64,000 nucleotides of DNA from Culturomica massiliensis (GTDB taxonomy: Bacteria; Bacteroidota; Bacteroidia; Bacteroidales; Marinifilaceae). Below, piece after piece: positions 24,996-34,467 of this stretch. Within the stretch, counting starts at the first letter, position 1, and the number at the start of each line of letters is the position of its first letter. Location: positions 3,754,639-3,818,638 of the forward strand of contig NZ_LT594621.1 in the NCBI RefSeq assembly GCF_900091655.1, in the 5' to 3' direction. A program made the position numbers and the translations under genes. The notes beneath the pieces are model-generated. The model was not told the origin of the DNA, ran no database searches, and saw only the letters and a list, made by a program, of their open reading frames with translations.

Positions 24996-25859
24996 ATGTC
25001 TCGTAGAAAAAGAAGAGTAGCCGGTTCCTATTTTGTTTCAACATTAAGTATTGCTTTGGTGTTGGTGGTTGTAGGTATTTTGGTATTTATTCTTTTGAAT
25101 GCAAGGGCGATATCTGATCATGTAAAGCAAAACATCGGTTTTTCCATTATTGTGAAGGACAATGTCAACGAGGCTGAAATGAAGAAGATGCAAAAGCTTC
25201 TGGATACGAAACCTTTTGTCGCGTCATCTGTTTTTGTCAGCAAAGCCGAAGCTGCCCGTAATTTTAAAGAAGAACTGGGAGAGGATTTTGAGCAGGTATT
25301 GGGGTATAATCCGCTTTTACCTTCAATTGAGGTTAAGCTGGTGCCTCAGTATGCCAATAACGATTCCCTGGAGATTATAGAGAAAAAATTGGTGGCTTAC
25401 GATATCATACAGGAGGTCTCTTATCAAAAATCACTGGTGCAGTATGTGAACGAGAATGTTCGTAAAATCAGTATTATTCTGTTGATTGCCGGTGCAGCTT
25501 TGGTGTTGATTTCTTTTACACTGATCCGGAATACGATACATCTATCGGTTTATTCCCAGCGTTTTCTGATCAAGACCATGCAATTGGTGGGGGCAAAACC
25601 TTTCTTTATTTGCCGGCCTTTTATCCGCAATAGTGTTTGGTTCGGTTTTTTCGGTAGTATGATTGCCAATATGATTTTGCTGTTGGCTGTTTATTTTCTT
25701 CAAAAGGAAGTCGGCGGAGTTATCAATATCATGAACCGGGATTTGCTGATTGTAATGGTTGCATTTGTATTTGTGTCCGGTATTTTGTTGTCGTTTGTGT
25801 CTTCCTGGATGTCTGTTTTAAAATATCTGAATAAAGATTTGAACGACCTGTATAATTGA
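24996..25859 (+). CDS. ftsX: Cell division ABC transporter permease FtsX
   Basis: Inner-membrane partner of FtsE; FtsEX controls peptidoglycan hydrolysis at the septum. 287 residues: first helix at about 15-38, a periplasmic loop (about 40-155, with the extracellular domain), then three helices near 160-185, 213-240 and 247-272 of the FtsX permease domain. The basic start SRRKRRVAGSYF is usual in Bacteroidota. ftsE is not adjacent. A DUF3098 gene follows after 18 bases. The order ftsX-DUF3098-uppP-truB-queA is conserved in the phylum. Confidence 0.93.
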   Translation: MSRRKRRVAGSYFVSTLSIALVLVVVGILVFILLNARAISDHVKQNIGFSIIVKDNVNEAEMKKMQKLLDTKPFVASSVFVSKAEAARNFKEELGEDFEQVLGYNPLLPSIEVKLVPQYANNDSLEIIEKKLVAYDIIQEVSYQKSLVQYVNENVRKISIILLIAGAALVLISFTLIRNTIHLSVYSQRFLIKTMQLVGAKPFFICRPFIRNSVWFGFFGSMIANMILLLAVYFLQKEVGGVINIMNRDLLIVMVAFVFVSGILLSFVSSWMSVLKYLNKDLNDLYN

Positions 25860-25877
25860 AAATTAAGTGATAAATAT

Positions 25878-26156
25878 ATGGCAGTGAAAAGTAATTTGAA
25901 AACGACACCGGAAAAGAAAGCCGGTTTTCCGATCCCGGCGGGTAATTATAAAATGATATTGATCGGTTTTGGGATTATTGTTTTGGGATTCATCCTGATG
26001 ATGGGTGGGGGCAGTGACGATCCGAATGAGTTTAATTATGCCATATTCAGTTTCAGGAGAATTACTTTGGCTCCGATTGTCGTTCTTCTCGGTTTCGGTT
26101 TTGTATTTTGGGCTATTATGCGGAAGCCGAAGGAAAAGAAAGAGAAGGAAGATTGA
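25878..26156 (+). CDS. DUF3098 small membrane protein
   Basis: 92 residues. Two membrane helices (about 24-42 and 62-82) are separated by the family segment DDPNEFNYAIFSFRRITLAP. The basic tail is rich in Lys and Glu. Its fixed place behind ftsX suggests an envelope or division role, but no function is known. A 146-base gap without a feature separates it from uppP. Confidence 0.9.
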   Translation: MAVKSNLKTTPEKKAGFPIPAGNYKMILIGFGIIVLGFILMMGGGSDDPNEFNYAIFSFRRITLAPIVVLLGFGFVFWAIMRKPKEKKEKED

Positions 26157-26302
26157 CGGTGATACAGTATATTGAGGTGTTGGGGATGTGATTACCGGGG
26201 AATTACAGTTTTCGGGAGAGATATTTTACGGGAAGTTTGGCTGTACATCGGCGGAGCATGTTGCGGGAAAGGTTTTTCAGATTTTAAAATTTCATTTGTA
26301 AT

Positions 26303-27097
26303 ATGGATTGGTTAGAGGCATTGGTTCTGGGTGTTATCCAGGGGCTGACAGAGTTTTTGCCGGTAAGTAGTTCCGGACATCTGCAGATTTTTAATGCTAT
26401 TTTGGGGGTTGAAGGAGAGGAAAATCTCACTTTTGCAGTTGCGGTTCATGCGGCGACGGTCTGTAGTACGATTGTTGTGTTACGAAAAGAAATCGCTGTT
26501 TTGTTAGCCGGCCTTTTCCGGTTTCGGTGGAATGAAGAAACGATGTACATTGCCAAAATTGTCGTGTCGATGATACCTGTGGGAATTGTGGGTTTTTTCT
26601 TTAAGGATTATGTAGAATCCTTGTTCGGTTCCGGATTGATGGTTGTCGGAGGTGCATTGCTGTTGACGTCCGTATTGCTTGCTTTTGCTTATTATGCAAA
26701 ACCTCGTGTGCGTTCGGTGATTTCTTTCAGGGATGCTTTTATTATCGGCTTGGCACAGGCATGTGCCGTTATTCCCGGACTTTCGCGTTCGGGGTCTACG
26801 ATTGCAACGGGGATACTCTTGGGTAATAATAAGGAAAATGTAGCTAAATTTTCTTTTTTAATGGTTTTGGTCCCGATTTTAGGAGAAGCTTTTCTGGATT
26901 TAATGAAGGGTAATTTCGGACAGGCAGAGAGCGGTATTTCCACCTTATCTTTGGCGGTCGGATTTTTGGCGGCTTTTATTTCCGGTTTTATTGCTTGTAG
27001 TTGGATGCTCAATCTGGTGAAAAAAGGAAAATTGATATGGTTTGCCGTATACTGTTTTATCGTAGGGGTGACTGTATTATCCGTGGATTTATTTTAA
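26303..27097 (+). CDS. uppP: Undecaprenyl-diphosphatase UppP (BacA)
   Basis: Dephosphorylates undecaprenyl diphosphate to recycle the lipid carrier for peptidoglycan and surface polymers. 264 residues with about seven to eight helices. Catalytic motifs are present: GVIQGLTEFLPVSSSGHLQ near residue 10 (ExxxE-type region and SGH) and PGLSRSGSTIATGILLG near 153 (the PGxSRSGxT motif). It gives bacitracin resistance when abundant. It belongs to the ftsX-to-queA series. The length is normal. Confidence 0.97.
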   Translation: MDWLEALVLGVIQGLTEFLPVSSSGHLQIFNAILGVEGEENLTFAVAVHAATVCSTIVVLRKEIAVLLAGLFRFRWNEETMYIAKIVVSMIPVGIVGFFFKDYVESLFGSGLMVVGGALLLTSVLLAFAYYAKPRVRSVISFRDAFIIGLAQACAVIPGLSRSGSTIATGILLGNNKENVAKFSFLMVLVPILGEAFLDLMKGNFGQAESGISTLSLAVGFLAAFISGFIACSWMLNLVKKGKLIWFAVYCFIVGVTVLSVDLF

Positions 27098-27208
27098 TTA
27101 AGGCTTTAGATTGAACAACGAATCAGAACCTCAGGTTCGTTAATCCGCGAGGATAGAGGACTATGCATGAATCAGACTGAAAAGGCTGTTAATCTGAAAT
27201 TACAAATG

Positions 27209-27256
27209 TCCGGGGGAAGATTGCGGGTATAATCTAAAATCGTCAATTTGCAATTA
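27209..27256 (+). repeat. Dispersed element, family B (copy 3, partial)
   Basis: GTCCGGGGGAAGATTGCGGG, TATAATCTAAAATCGTCAAT and TTGCAATTAAAA match the purine-run and right half of family B. It lies between uppP and truB. Confidence 0.55.
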
Positions 27257-27297
27257 AAACGTGGGTTAATTTATCTTATCAATCTGGTTTTTAAGAT

Positions 27298-27999
27298 ATG
27301 GTTGTATTTAAAGAAGAAGGTGTTTTTCAGGAAGGAGCATTGATATTGGTGGATAAGCCGCTGAAATGGACCTCTTTCGATGTCGTTAATAAAATCCGTT
27401 GGTGTTTGCGTAAAAAGTTCGGTAAGTTGAAAGTGGGGCATGCCGGTACGTTGGATCCTTTGGCGACCGGTCTGGTGATTGTGTGTATCGGGCGCTGGAC
27501 AAAGGAAATCGACAAATATATGGGGCAGCAAAAAGAATATGTCGCAACACTTCAGCTGGGAGCGACGACACCTTCTTTCGATCTGGAAACGCAGGTAAAC
27601 CGGGAGTATCCCTGGCAACACATAGACCGTCCTTTTTTTGAAGAGGCGATACAGCAATTTGTCGGTGAAATAAAACAAATACCTCCGACCTATTCTGCCG
27701 TCAGGGTTGATGGTGTGAGGGCTTATGAGAAGGCGAGGAAGGGGAAGGGTGTGGCTATGCCCCCCAGAGATGTATATGTGAAAGAGATTGAAATTTTACG
27801 TTTCGAGCCGCCGCAGGTTGAGTTACGGATCGTATGTAGTAAAGGGACGTATATCCGGTCTTTGGCGAATGATATCGGGGCTGCCTGTGGAAGCGGGGCT
27901 TATTTGGCTGATTTACGGCGGACTGCCATAGGAGACTTTAAGGTGAAGGATGCAAATAATATGGATGAATTGATTGTTTTTCTACAAGAAAAATCATAA
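27298..27999 (+). CDS. truB: tRNA pseudouridine-55 synthase TruB
   Basis: Makes pseudouridine 55 in the T loop of tRNAs. 233 residues: KPLKWTSFDVVNKIR near 20, the catalytic motif GHAGTLDPLATGL near 47 with Asp53, QKEYVATLQLG near 76, and GTYIRSLANDIG near 182. It is shorter than the E. coli enzyme (314) because it lacks the C-terminal PUA domain, which is common in Bacteroidota. Upstream and downstream gaps are filled with dispersed repeats. Confidence 0.96.
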   Translation: MVVFKEEGVFQEGALILVDKPLKWTSFDVVNKIRWCLRKKFGKLKVGHAGTLDPLATGLVIVCIGRWTKEIDKYMGQQKEYVATLQLGATTPSFDLETQVNREYPWQHIDRPFFEEAIQQFVGEIKQIPPTYSAVRVDGVRAYEKARKGKGVAMPPRDVYVKEIEILRFEPPQVELRIVCSKGTYIRSLANDIGAACGSGAYLADLRRTAIGDFKVKDANNMDELIVFLQEKS

Positions 28000-28120
28000 C
28001 TTGCGCAACTTATTTTAATTTGGGGCGTTTCTTTGAAAAACTGGGAAGAAATGTTCCGGATATTGCTGTGTGGATAGCAAAGCGGTATTATTTTATTTTC
28101 AGGAATAGGAAATGAACGTT

Positions 28121-28200
28121 TTAATTTTAGATTTACGATTTACGATTTCAGATCATACCCACAATCCTCCCCTTCAAAAAAGGGAATGGTAATCATAAAG
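28121..28200 (-). repeat. Dispersed element, family B (copy 4, inverted)
   Basis: On the minus strand: ATTACCATTCCC, a T run, GAAGGGGAGGATTGTGGGTA, then TGATCTGAAATCGTAAATCG. The order matches copies at 9287 and 17861. It is next to an inverted family A element in the 353-base truB-queA gap. Confidence 0.6.
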
Positions 28201-28227
28201 TGTAGATCAAAAAATGAATAAGCGTTT

Positions 28228-28313
28228 AAATTGTAGATTTTAAATTGATGATTTTGGACTAAAAGAATTTGATAACGAATCAGGTTGCCAGGTAATTTAA
28301 AATTTACAATTTA
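28228..28313 (-). repeat. Dispersed AT-rich element, family A (copy 3, inverted)
   Basis: The minus strand reads AAATTGTAAATTTTAAATT, then CCTGGCAACCTGATTCGTTA, TCAAATTCTTTTAGTCC and AAAATCTACAATTT. This is the most complete copy, with ends that are inverted repeats of each other (AAATTGTAxATTTTAxATT type). Confidence 0.78.
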
Positions 28314-28353
28314 TATGAACGAATATTTTTGTCAGATTAAATAAAAATAAAAT

Positions 28354-29403
28354 ATGAAATTATCCAAGTTTAAATACAGATTACCTCAGGAGCTTATTGC
28401 TTTGCATCCGGCTCAGAATCGGGATGAATGCAGGTTAATGGTTTTAAACAAAAAAACGGGAGAGATAGAACACAAAGTCTTTAAAGATCTTATCGATTAT
28501 TTCGATGAGAAAGACGTATTTGTATTCAATGATACGAAAGTTTTTCCGGCCAGATTGTATGGAAATAAGGAAAAAACCGGAGCCGAAATTGAAGTCTTTT
28601 TGTTGAGAGAACTAAACCGGGATTTACGTATTTGGGATGTTTTGGTCGATCCGGCCCGTAAAATCCGGATTGGAAATAAATTGTATTTCGGGGAAGACGA
28701 TAGTTTGGTGGCCGAAGTGATCGATAATACGACTTCCCGTGGCCGGACGTTGCGTTTTCTTTTCGACGGAGAATATGAGGAGTTTAAGAAATTGCTTTAC
28801 GGCTTAGGCGAAACACCGCTGCCTAAATTTATCGATCGTAAAGTAGAGCCGGAAGATGCTGAAAATTACCAGACTATTTTTGCCTCTCATGAAGGAGCTG
28901 TCGCTGCGCCGACTGCCGGCCTGCACTTTAGCCGTGAGTTGATGAAAAGGATGGAGATAAAGGGAATTAATTTTGCTTATATTACTTTGCATGTGGGGCT
29001 GGGGAATTTCCGTGAGGTAGATGTTGAAGATTTGACGAAGCATAAGATGGATTCGGAGCAAATTATTGTGAATCCGGAAACCGTGTCTATCGTAAATGAG
29101 GCAAAGGATGAGAAACATAAAATTTGTGCCGTCGGTACGACTGTTGTCCGGACGCTGGAAAGTTGTGTGACGACCAAAGGACGTTTGACTGAGTTTGAAG
29201 GCTGGACGAATAAATTTATTTTTCCGCCTTATGATTTCAGTGTACCCGATGCTTTTATTTCTAATTTTCATTTGCCTTATTCGACTTTGTTGATGATGGT
29301 AGCTGCTTTCGGCGGATACGAGCATGTGATGAATGCCTATGAGGTGGCTGTAAAGGAAAAATATAAATTCGGTACGTATGGAGATGCGATGTTGATTATT
29401 TGA
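28354..29403 (+). CDS. queA: tRNA preQ1(34) S-adenosylmethionine ribosyltransferase-isomerase QueA
   Basis: Adds the epoxycyclopentanediol group from SAM to preQ1 in the tRNA wobble base, late in queuosine synthesis. 349 residues: LSKFKYRLPQELIALHPA at the N terminus, RLYGNKEKTGAEIEVFLLRE near 68, the family signature AAPTAGLHFS near 190, and HVGLGNFREV near 218. It is the last gene of the ftsX-uppP-truB series, separated from truB by repeats. A terminator follows. Confidence 0.97.
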   Translation: MKLSKFKYRLPQELIALHPAQNRDECRLMVLNKKTGEIEHKVFKDLIDYFDEKDVFVFNDTKVFPARLYGNKEKTGAEIEVFLLRELNRDLRIWDVLVDPARKIRIGNKLYFGEDDSLVAEVIDNTTSRGRTLRFLFDGEYEEFKKLLYGLGETPLPKFIDRKVEPEDAENYQTIFASHEGAVAAPTAGLHFSRELMKRMEIKGINFAYITLHVGLGNFREVDVEDLTKHKMDSEQIIVNPETVSIVNEAKDEKHKICAVGTTVVRTLESCVTTKGRLTEFEGWTNKFIFPPYDFSVPDAFISNFHLPYSTLLMMVAAFGGYEHVMNAYEVAVKEKYKFGTYGDAMLII

Positions 29404-29436
29404 CCGCGTATTGATTTTTAACGAAAATAATGTAAA

Positions 29437-29459
29437 AGAGAGCTTAGGCTCTCTTTTTT
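29437..29459 (+). terminator. queA terminator
   Basis: A 7-bp perfect stem AGAGAGC / GCTCTCT with a TTAG loop and a T tail, 34 bases after the stop. Confidence 0.85.
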
Positions 29460-29532
29460 CGTATTATTTTGTAGATTTGTCATATCTGTTTTACCTGAAT
29501 TTGCGTATTTGGATTAATTAAATGAATACAAA

Positions 29533-30330
29533 ATGAAAATAATCAGAGTTTTTACTGTGATCGGGATATTGTTTATCACGATGCAGTGTGCGACGGTTCC
29601 CATTACCGGGAGAAAGCAGTTGTTGATCTATCCGGAAGGGGAAGTGATGCAGATGAGTTTAACTTCGTATCAGGCTTTCTTGAAAGAAAATAAATTGTCG
29701 ACGGATGTAAAGAATACCCAGCGGGTGAAAGAGGTGGGAAAACGGATTGCTGCTGCGGTTGAATCATATATGAAGTCGAAAGGACTGGAAGACCGGATCG
29801 CTGATTTTAAATGGGAGTTTAATTTAGTGCAGAGCCCTGAAATGAATGCCTGGTGTATGCCCGGGGGGAAGGTCGTATTTTATGAAGGGATTTTGCCCGT
29901 ATGCAAGACAGATGCCGGTATTGCCGTTGTTATGGGACATGAAATTGCTCATGCTGTGGCGCGTCACGGTAATGAGCGGATGAGTCAGCAGGCACTGCTG
30001 CAGGCCGGGAGTATGGCTGCTGCTTATGCGATGAAGAATAAGTCTGAAACGACGCAGGTGTTGTTGGGAACTGCCATCGGTATCGGAGGAAATTACGGGG
30101 TGATATTGCCTTTTTCCCGTAAACATGAGAGTGAAGCGGATCGTTTGGGTTTGATTTTTATGGCGATAGCCGGATATAATCCGCAGGAGGCTGTCGATTT
30201 CTGGAAACGGATGGCATCGGCTTCCGGTCAGAAACCGGCAGAGTTTATGTCGACACATCCTTCTGACGAGCATCGTATTGCCGATTTGGAAAAAGAGTTG
30301 CCGGAAGCTATGAAGTATTATGTGAAATAG
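29533..30330 (+). CDS. M48-family metallopeptidase lipoprotein
   Basis: 265 residues. The signal ends in the lipobox TMQC (Cys19), so the protein is lipid-anchored in the envelope. The N-terminal motif PITGRKQLL is typical of the periplasmic LoiP/BepA-like M48 branch. The zinc motif HEIAH is at 136-140, and the third ligand glutamate lies in SRKHESEADRLGLIFM (about 195-210). Members degrade misassembled outer membrane proteins. The next gene follows 28 bases later on the same strand. Confidence 0.94.
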   Translation: MKIIRVFTVIGILFITMQCATVPITGRKQLLIYPEGEVMQMSLTSYQAFLKENKLSTDVKNTQRVKEVGKRIAAAVESYMKSKGLEDRIADFKWEFNLVQSPEMNAWCMPGGKVVFYEGILPVCKTDAGIAVVMGHEIAHAVARHGNERMSQQALLQAGSMAAAYAMKNKSETTQVLLGTAIGIGGNYGVILPFSRKHESEADRLGLIFMAIAGYNPQEAVDFWKRMASASGQKPAEFMSTHPSDEHRIADLEKELPEAMKYYVK

Positions 30331-30358
30331 AACGTATTGTTAACTAAATATTGAATAT

Positions 30359-32116
30359 ATGAGAAATGTGGTGTTAAGTGTTATGATGTGCCTTTGTTTT
30401 GCGGTGTGGTGTAAGGCACAGGAAAAATTATATGTACGGGATTATAAAGAGCTTTCGGACGGGACGACTGCCGATGAGCAGGAATGGAAGCAATGCGGAC
30501 AGGCTGTCGGGGCTTGCTGGGGATCGACGGATATCCGTTATGGGAAAACAAAAGTTGCCGGACTGGATAAAGGACGTAAATTATGGAGAGGTAAAGTGTG
30601 GAAAGGGGAGGTTGTAAATTTACAGGCTGTTGTATGGGCAAAGCAGCCGGCAGAGATAAAACCCGAGATAACCGATTTGGTTGTCTCCAGTGGTCAGAAG
30701 ATCGGAAAAGAAGATATTTCCCTTCACCTCGTTCGTTATGTGATGACGGATGAATTGAATAAAGATAAACGGGGGACATGCGGTTACCGGCCTGACCGGA
30801 CTTTGTTCGATTCTTCTTTGGTGGCGGATGTACTCGACATGAAGGTGGCCGATTATATGGAAGCCCGTACGGTGCGTCCGGTATGGGTAAAGATACGGGT
30901 GCCGGAAAACCTTCCGGCCGGAGTGTATCGCGGTAAATTGAGTTTTGGACATCCGGACATACAACCGCTGGTGATTGAAATCGGAGTCGTAAATCAGTCT
31001 TTACCGTCACTTGAAAATCGGGTTTTTCGTTTGGATTTGTGGCAGAACCCTTTTGCTGTTGCCCGTTTTCATGGGGTGGATTTATGGAGTAAGGAACATT
31101 TTGAGGCAATGTATCCGGTGATGAAACTATTGGCTGATGCCGGACAAAAGACGATAACCGCCAGTATTATGCATAAACCCTGGGGAGGGCAGACTGAAGA
31201 TTATTTTGAATCCATGGTGATGCGCATCAAGCGTTTGGACGGCAGTTGGCAATATGATTATGCTGTTTTCGACAAGTGGGTTGAGTTTATGATGGGGTTG
31301 GGAATTGACAGGCAGATCAACTGCTATACGATGATTCCCTGGGATTTGTCTTTTCAGTTTTTTGACCAGGCATCGAATCAATTGAAGTTTGTAAAAGCAG
31401 ACGTCGGAACGCCGGCTTATAATGAATATTGGCTGCCTTTTTTGCAGGATTTTGCCCGTCATCTGAAAACAAAAGGGTGGTTCGATATAACGACGATTGC
31501 AATGGACGAGCGTCCTATGGCAGCGATGCAGAAAGCAATCCGTCTGATCCGGGAAGCAGATCCGGCCTATAAAGTTGCATTGGCTGGAAATTTCCATCCG
31601 GAGATCGAAGCTGATATTGATGATTATTGTATTGCGCTGGGGCAGTTTTTTCCGGAAAACATTTTGAAGGAACGGCAGGCTGCCGGTAAACTCAGTACGT
31701 ATTATACCTGTTGCTCGGAATCTTATCCCAATACGTTTACTTTTTCGCCGCCGGCAGAGGCTGTTTGGTTAGGTTGGTATGCTGCGGCCAAAGGATTCGA
31801 CGGATATTTGCGGTGGGCTTACAATAGCTGGACCAAAGATCCGTTGACAGATTCCCGTTTCCGGGCTTTCGGAGGGGGTGATTGTTATTTAGCCTATCCG
31901 GGCGGCCGTTCTTCAATTCGTTTGGAAAAGCTGGTAGAAGGCATTCAGGATTATGAAAAGGTACGGGTGTTGAAAGAAAAGTTTACCAAGGAGAAAAACG
32001 TTTATAAGCTGAAAAAGCTGGAGGCTATATTGCAGGACTTTGAGGTTGATAAGTTAAAAGAGATTCCTGCGGCCGATATGGTTGCCAAGGCACGGAAAGC
32101 CTTAGACAAGCTATAA
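30359..32116 (+). CDS. DUF4091 glycoside hydrolase-like protein (GH123-related)
   Basis: 585 residues with a signal peptide (about 1-20, ending VWCKAQ). The N-terminal beta-sandwich region (about 22-215, with WVKIRVPENLPAGVYRGKLS) is followed by a barrel-type domain and the DUF4091 part (about 480-580). TTIAMDERPM near 381 contains an adjacent Asp-Glu pair, placed like the catalytic pair of GH123 N-acetylgalactosaminidases. That suggests a hydrolase acting by substrate assistance on N-acetylhexosamines, not proven here. It lies 28 bases after the M48 gene and is probably in the same transcript. Confidence 0.85.
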   Translation: MRNVVLSVMMCLCFAVWCKAQEKLYVRDYKELSDGTTADEQEWKQCGQAVGACWGSTDIRYGKTKVAGLDKGRKLWRGKVWKGEVVNLQAVVWAKQPAEIKPEITDLVVSSGQKIGKEDISLHLVRYVMTDELNKDKRGTCGYRPDRTLFDSSLVADVLDMKVADYMEARTVRPVWVKIRVPENLPAGVYRGKLSFGHPDIQPLVIEIGVVNQSLPSLENRVFRLDLWQNPFAVARFHGVDLWSKEHFEAMYPVMKLLADAGQKTITASIMHKPWGGQTEDYFESMVMRIKRLDGSWQYDYAVFDKWVEFMMGLGIDRQINCYTMIPWDLSFQFFDQASNQLKFVKADVGTPAYNEYWLPFLQDFARHLKTKGWFDITTIAMDERPMAAMQKAIRLIREADPAYKVALAGNFHPEIEADIDDYCIALGQFFPENILKERQAAGKLSTYYTCCSESYPNTFTFSPPAEAVWLGWYAAAKGFDGYLRWAYNSWTKDPLTDSRFRAFGGGDCYLAYPGGRSSIRLEKLVEGIQDYEKVRVLKEKFTKEKNVYKLKKLEAILQDFEVDKLKEIPAADMVAKARKALDKL

Positions 32117-32117
32117 T

Positions 32118-32152
32118 AAAAAGGGGAAACCGTCAACTGGTTTCCCCTTTTT
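32118..32152. terminator. Bidirectional terminator
   Basis: A 14-bp perfect stem AAAAAGGGGAAACC / GGTTTCCCCTTTTT with a 7-base loop between convergent genes, two bases after the DUF4091 stop and 17 bases from the stop of the next gene. Confidence 0.9.
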
Positions 32153-32168
32153 CAATACTGCATATGTA

Positions 32169-33419
32169 TTAAAGATTATTGGCATCTACCAATGTCTCTT
32201 TGTTGTATTCTCCGTTGGCTAATTTTTCAGCTACGTTTTTAAATGCCTTAATGGTGTATTTGACATCTTCGAGCGTGTGTGTGGCTGTCGGGATCAGACG
32301 CAACAGCAATTGTCCTTTCGGAATCACCGGATACACGACAATGGAGCAGAACAGATTGTAATTTTCTCTCAGGTCCGTTGCCACCTGCATGCCTTCGGCT
32401 ACGCTTCCGGAAAGGTACACCGGCGTTACCATGGAATTGGTTTTACCGATATTCAGTCCGTCCTCTTTCAGTCCGGATTGTAAGGCATTTGCTATCTGCC
32501 ACAATTTTTCGCGGCGTTCCGGTTGGGTTTTCAGCATTTCCAAACGCTTGATAGCTCCTTCTACCATCGGCATGGTTAAGGATTTGGCGAAGGTTTGTGA
32601 GCGCATGTTGTATCTCAAATACATACATATTTCTTCGTCTGTGGCGATGAAAGCTCCGAATCCGGCCATAGCTTTTGCAAAAGTTGCAAAATACAGGTCG
32701 ATTTTATCCTGTACGCCGAAATGTTCTCCGGTTCCGGCTCCTGTCGGTCCCATCGTTCCGAAACCATGGGCATCATCCACTAAAAAGCGGAAATCGAATT
32801 CTTCTTTCAGGGCTGCGATTTCGTCCAGTTTACCTAAATCTCCGGCCATACCGAAAACACCTTCGGTGATCACCAGGATGCCTCCGCCGGTTTCTGCAAC
32901 CCATTTGGTTGCTCTTTCGAGTTGTTTGCGCAGGCTGTCGATATCGTTGTGTAAGTAAACGTAGCGTTTGGCCGGCGATAAACGCAGTCCGTCCATAATG
33001 CAGGCATGTGATTCTGCATCATAAACGATACAATCGAAACGACTGGTCATGGCATCGATAATGGATACCATTCCCTGATAACCGAAATTCAGTAAGAATG
33101 CATCGGGTTTGCCTACGAAATCAGCTAATTGTGATTCCAGGTATTCGTGACGGGAGGTTTGTCCACTCATCATTCGGGCCCCCATCGGGTAGGCGAGTCC
33201 CCATTCTGCAGCAGCAGCTGCATCTATTTTTCTTACTTCAGGATCATTGGCTAGGCCAATATAGTTGTTCAAACTCCAGTTTAATACTTCTCTTCCTCGA
33301 AATATCATCCGGGGGCCGATTTCACCCTCTAATTTCGGGAAAGCAAAATAGCCGTGAGCCTGTTTGGCATATTGGCCGATGTTTCCTCTTTGCTTTTTTA
33401 CTCTTTCAAAAATGTCCAC
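32169..33419 (-). CDS. Alpha-oxoamine synthase family PLP enzyme (possible serine palmitoyltransferase-like)
   Basis: 416 residues from a GTG start. Fold type I PLP enzyme of the KBL/BioF/HemA/SPT group: NNYIGLANDPEV near 51, GARMMSGQTSRHEYLE near 78, DDAHGFGTMGPTGAG near 217 and the PLP lysine in YFATFAKAMAG near 245. Members condense an acyl-CoA with an amino acid with loss of CO2. No adjacent tdh, bio or heme gene decides the substrate. Bacteroidales make sphingolipids by such an enzyme, so a sphingolipid role is possible, but other Bacteroidota paralogues exist. A -7 box TACCTTTG lies at 33467-33474 on its strand. Confidence 0.85.
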   Translation of the reverse strand: MDIFERVKKQRGNIGQYAKQAHGYFAFPKLEGEIGPRMIFRGREVLNWSLNNYIGLANDPEVRKIDAAAAAEWGLAYPMGARMMSGQTSRHEYLESQLADFVGKPDAFLLNFGYQGMVSIIDAMTSRFDCIVYDAESHACIMDGLRLSPAKRYVYLHNDIDSLRKQLERATKWVAETGGGILVITEGVFGMAGDLGKLDEIAALKEEFDFRFLVDDAHGFGTMGPTGAGTGEHFGVQDKIDLYFATFAKAMAGFGAFIATDEEICMYLRYNMRSQTFAKSLTMPMVEGAIKRLEMLKTQPERREKLWQIANALQSGLKEDGLNIGKTNSMVTPVYLSGSVAEGMQVATDLRENYNLFCSIVVYPVIPKGQLLLRLIPTATHTLEDVKYTIKAFKNVAEKLANGEYNKETLVDANNL

Positions 33420-33466
33420 GTCTTTACTATTTTGGAATTTTGTAGATATATCTTTAATAATCGGAG

Positions 33467-33474
33467 CAAAGGTA
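33467..33474 (-). promoter_or_regulatory. -7 box for the alpha-oxoamine synthase gene
   Basis: TACCTTTG on the minus strand, 48 bases upstream of the GTG start. No clear -33 box. Confidence 0.5.
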
Positions 33475-33588
33475 CAATAAAAAAGTAAAAAGCGAAAAGT
33501 AAATGCTAAAAGGTGATGTATAAAACAGCAAGTAGGAGAAAGAAGGGCTGATTTTAACGTTTGCCTTTTAACTTTTAACCTCTTTTTG

Positions 33589-33618
33589 TTGTTTGTTGGG
33601 ATTTATGCTGTATCTTTG
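33589..33618 (+). promoter_or_regulatory. bamD promoter
   Basis: TTG (33589-33591) and TATCTTTG (33611-33618) with 19 bases between, 26 bases before the bamD start. Confidence 0.65.
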
Positions 33619-33644
33619 CATGTTGCAAAAAAAGCACTCGTTTT

Positions 33645-34445
33645 ATGAAGAAAATTATTGGATTTATTCTGGCCGTATTGTTATTTTACTCGTGCGGAGA
33701 GTATCAGAAATTGTTGAAAAGTAATGATTATCAATTGATATACTCTAAAGCTATCGAGTATTACAACAAAGGAGAATATCAGAAGGCCATGAATTTGTTC
33801 GACGGTATCCGGACGGTCTTTACCGGAACGAGTAAGGCGCAGAGTATTGCTTATTACCGTGCTTTTTGTACCTATAATCAAAAGGAGTACCAGTATGCTT
33901 CCGAGCTGTTTAAGCAGTTTATCACGATTTATCCGGAAAGTTCTTTTGCAGAGGAGTGTTTGTATATGGTCGGATATTGTAATTATATGGCTTCGCCTAA
34001 GCCTCGTCTGGACCAGACGGCCAGTTTGAAAGCAATCAATGATTTTCAGTTGTATCTGAATCGTTATCCGAACAGTATGCGTAAAGATAAGATCAACGGA
34101 TATATCGATGAGTTGCTGGATAAATTGGCATACAAGGATTATTTGAGTGCGAAGAATTATTTTCTCCGGGAGCACTATAAAGCTGCTGTGATCAGTTTGC
34201 AGAATTGTCTGAAAGATTACCCCGGTTCCAAATACCGGGAGGAAATTATGTATCTGCTGTTTTTATCGAAGTATGAAATGGCGGTGAATAGTATAGACGA
34301 TAAGAAGCTGGAGCGTTATAATGCGGCTAAAGAAGAGTATTATTATTTTGCAGATGAATATCCCAATAGCAAGTATGTAAATGATATCAAGAAAAGATAT
34401 GATGAGATAAATGCTTTTTTGGATAATTATAAATTCGACGAATAG
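33645..34445 (+). CDS. bamD: Outer membrane assembly lipoprotein BamD
   Basis: Part of the BAM complex that inserts beta-barrels into the outer membrane. 266 residues: signal with lipobox FYSC (Cys17), then five TPR-like repeats such as YYNKGEYQKAMNLFDGI and AYYRAFCTYNQKEYQYASEL. The spacing and Tyr-rich repeats are typical of Bacteroidota BamD (YfiO). It heads the conserved bamD-rpoZ-coaBC group; rpoZ follows after 22 bases. Confidence 0.94.
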   Translation: MKKIIGFILAVLLFYSCGEYQKLLKSNDYQLIYSKAIEYYNKGEYQKAMNLFDGIRTVFTGTSKAQSIAYYRAFCTYNQKEYQYASELFKQFITIYPESSFAEECLYMVGYCNYMASPKPRLDQTASLKAINDFQLYLNRYPNSMRKDKINGYIDELLDKLAYKDYLSAKNYFLREHYKAAVISLQNCLKDYPGSKYREEIMYLLFLSKYEMAVNSIDDKKLERYNAAKEEYYYFADEYPNSKYVNDIKKRYDEINAFLDNYKFDE

Positions 34446-34467
34446 ATAAATTAATATAAAATCAGTT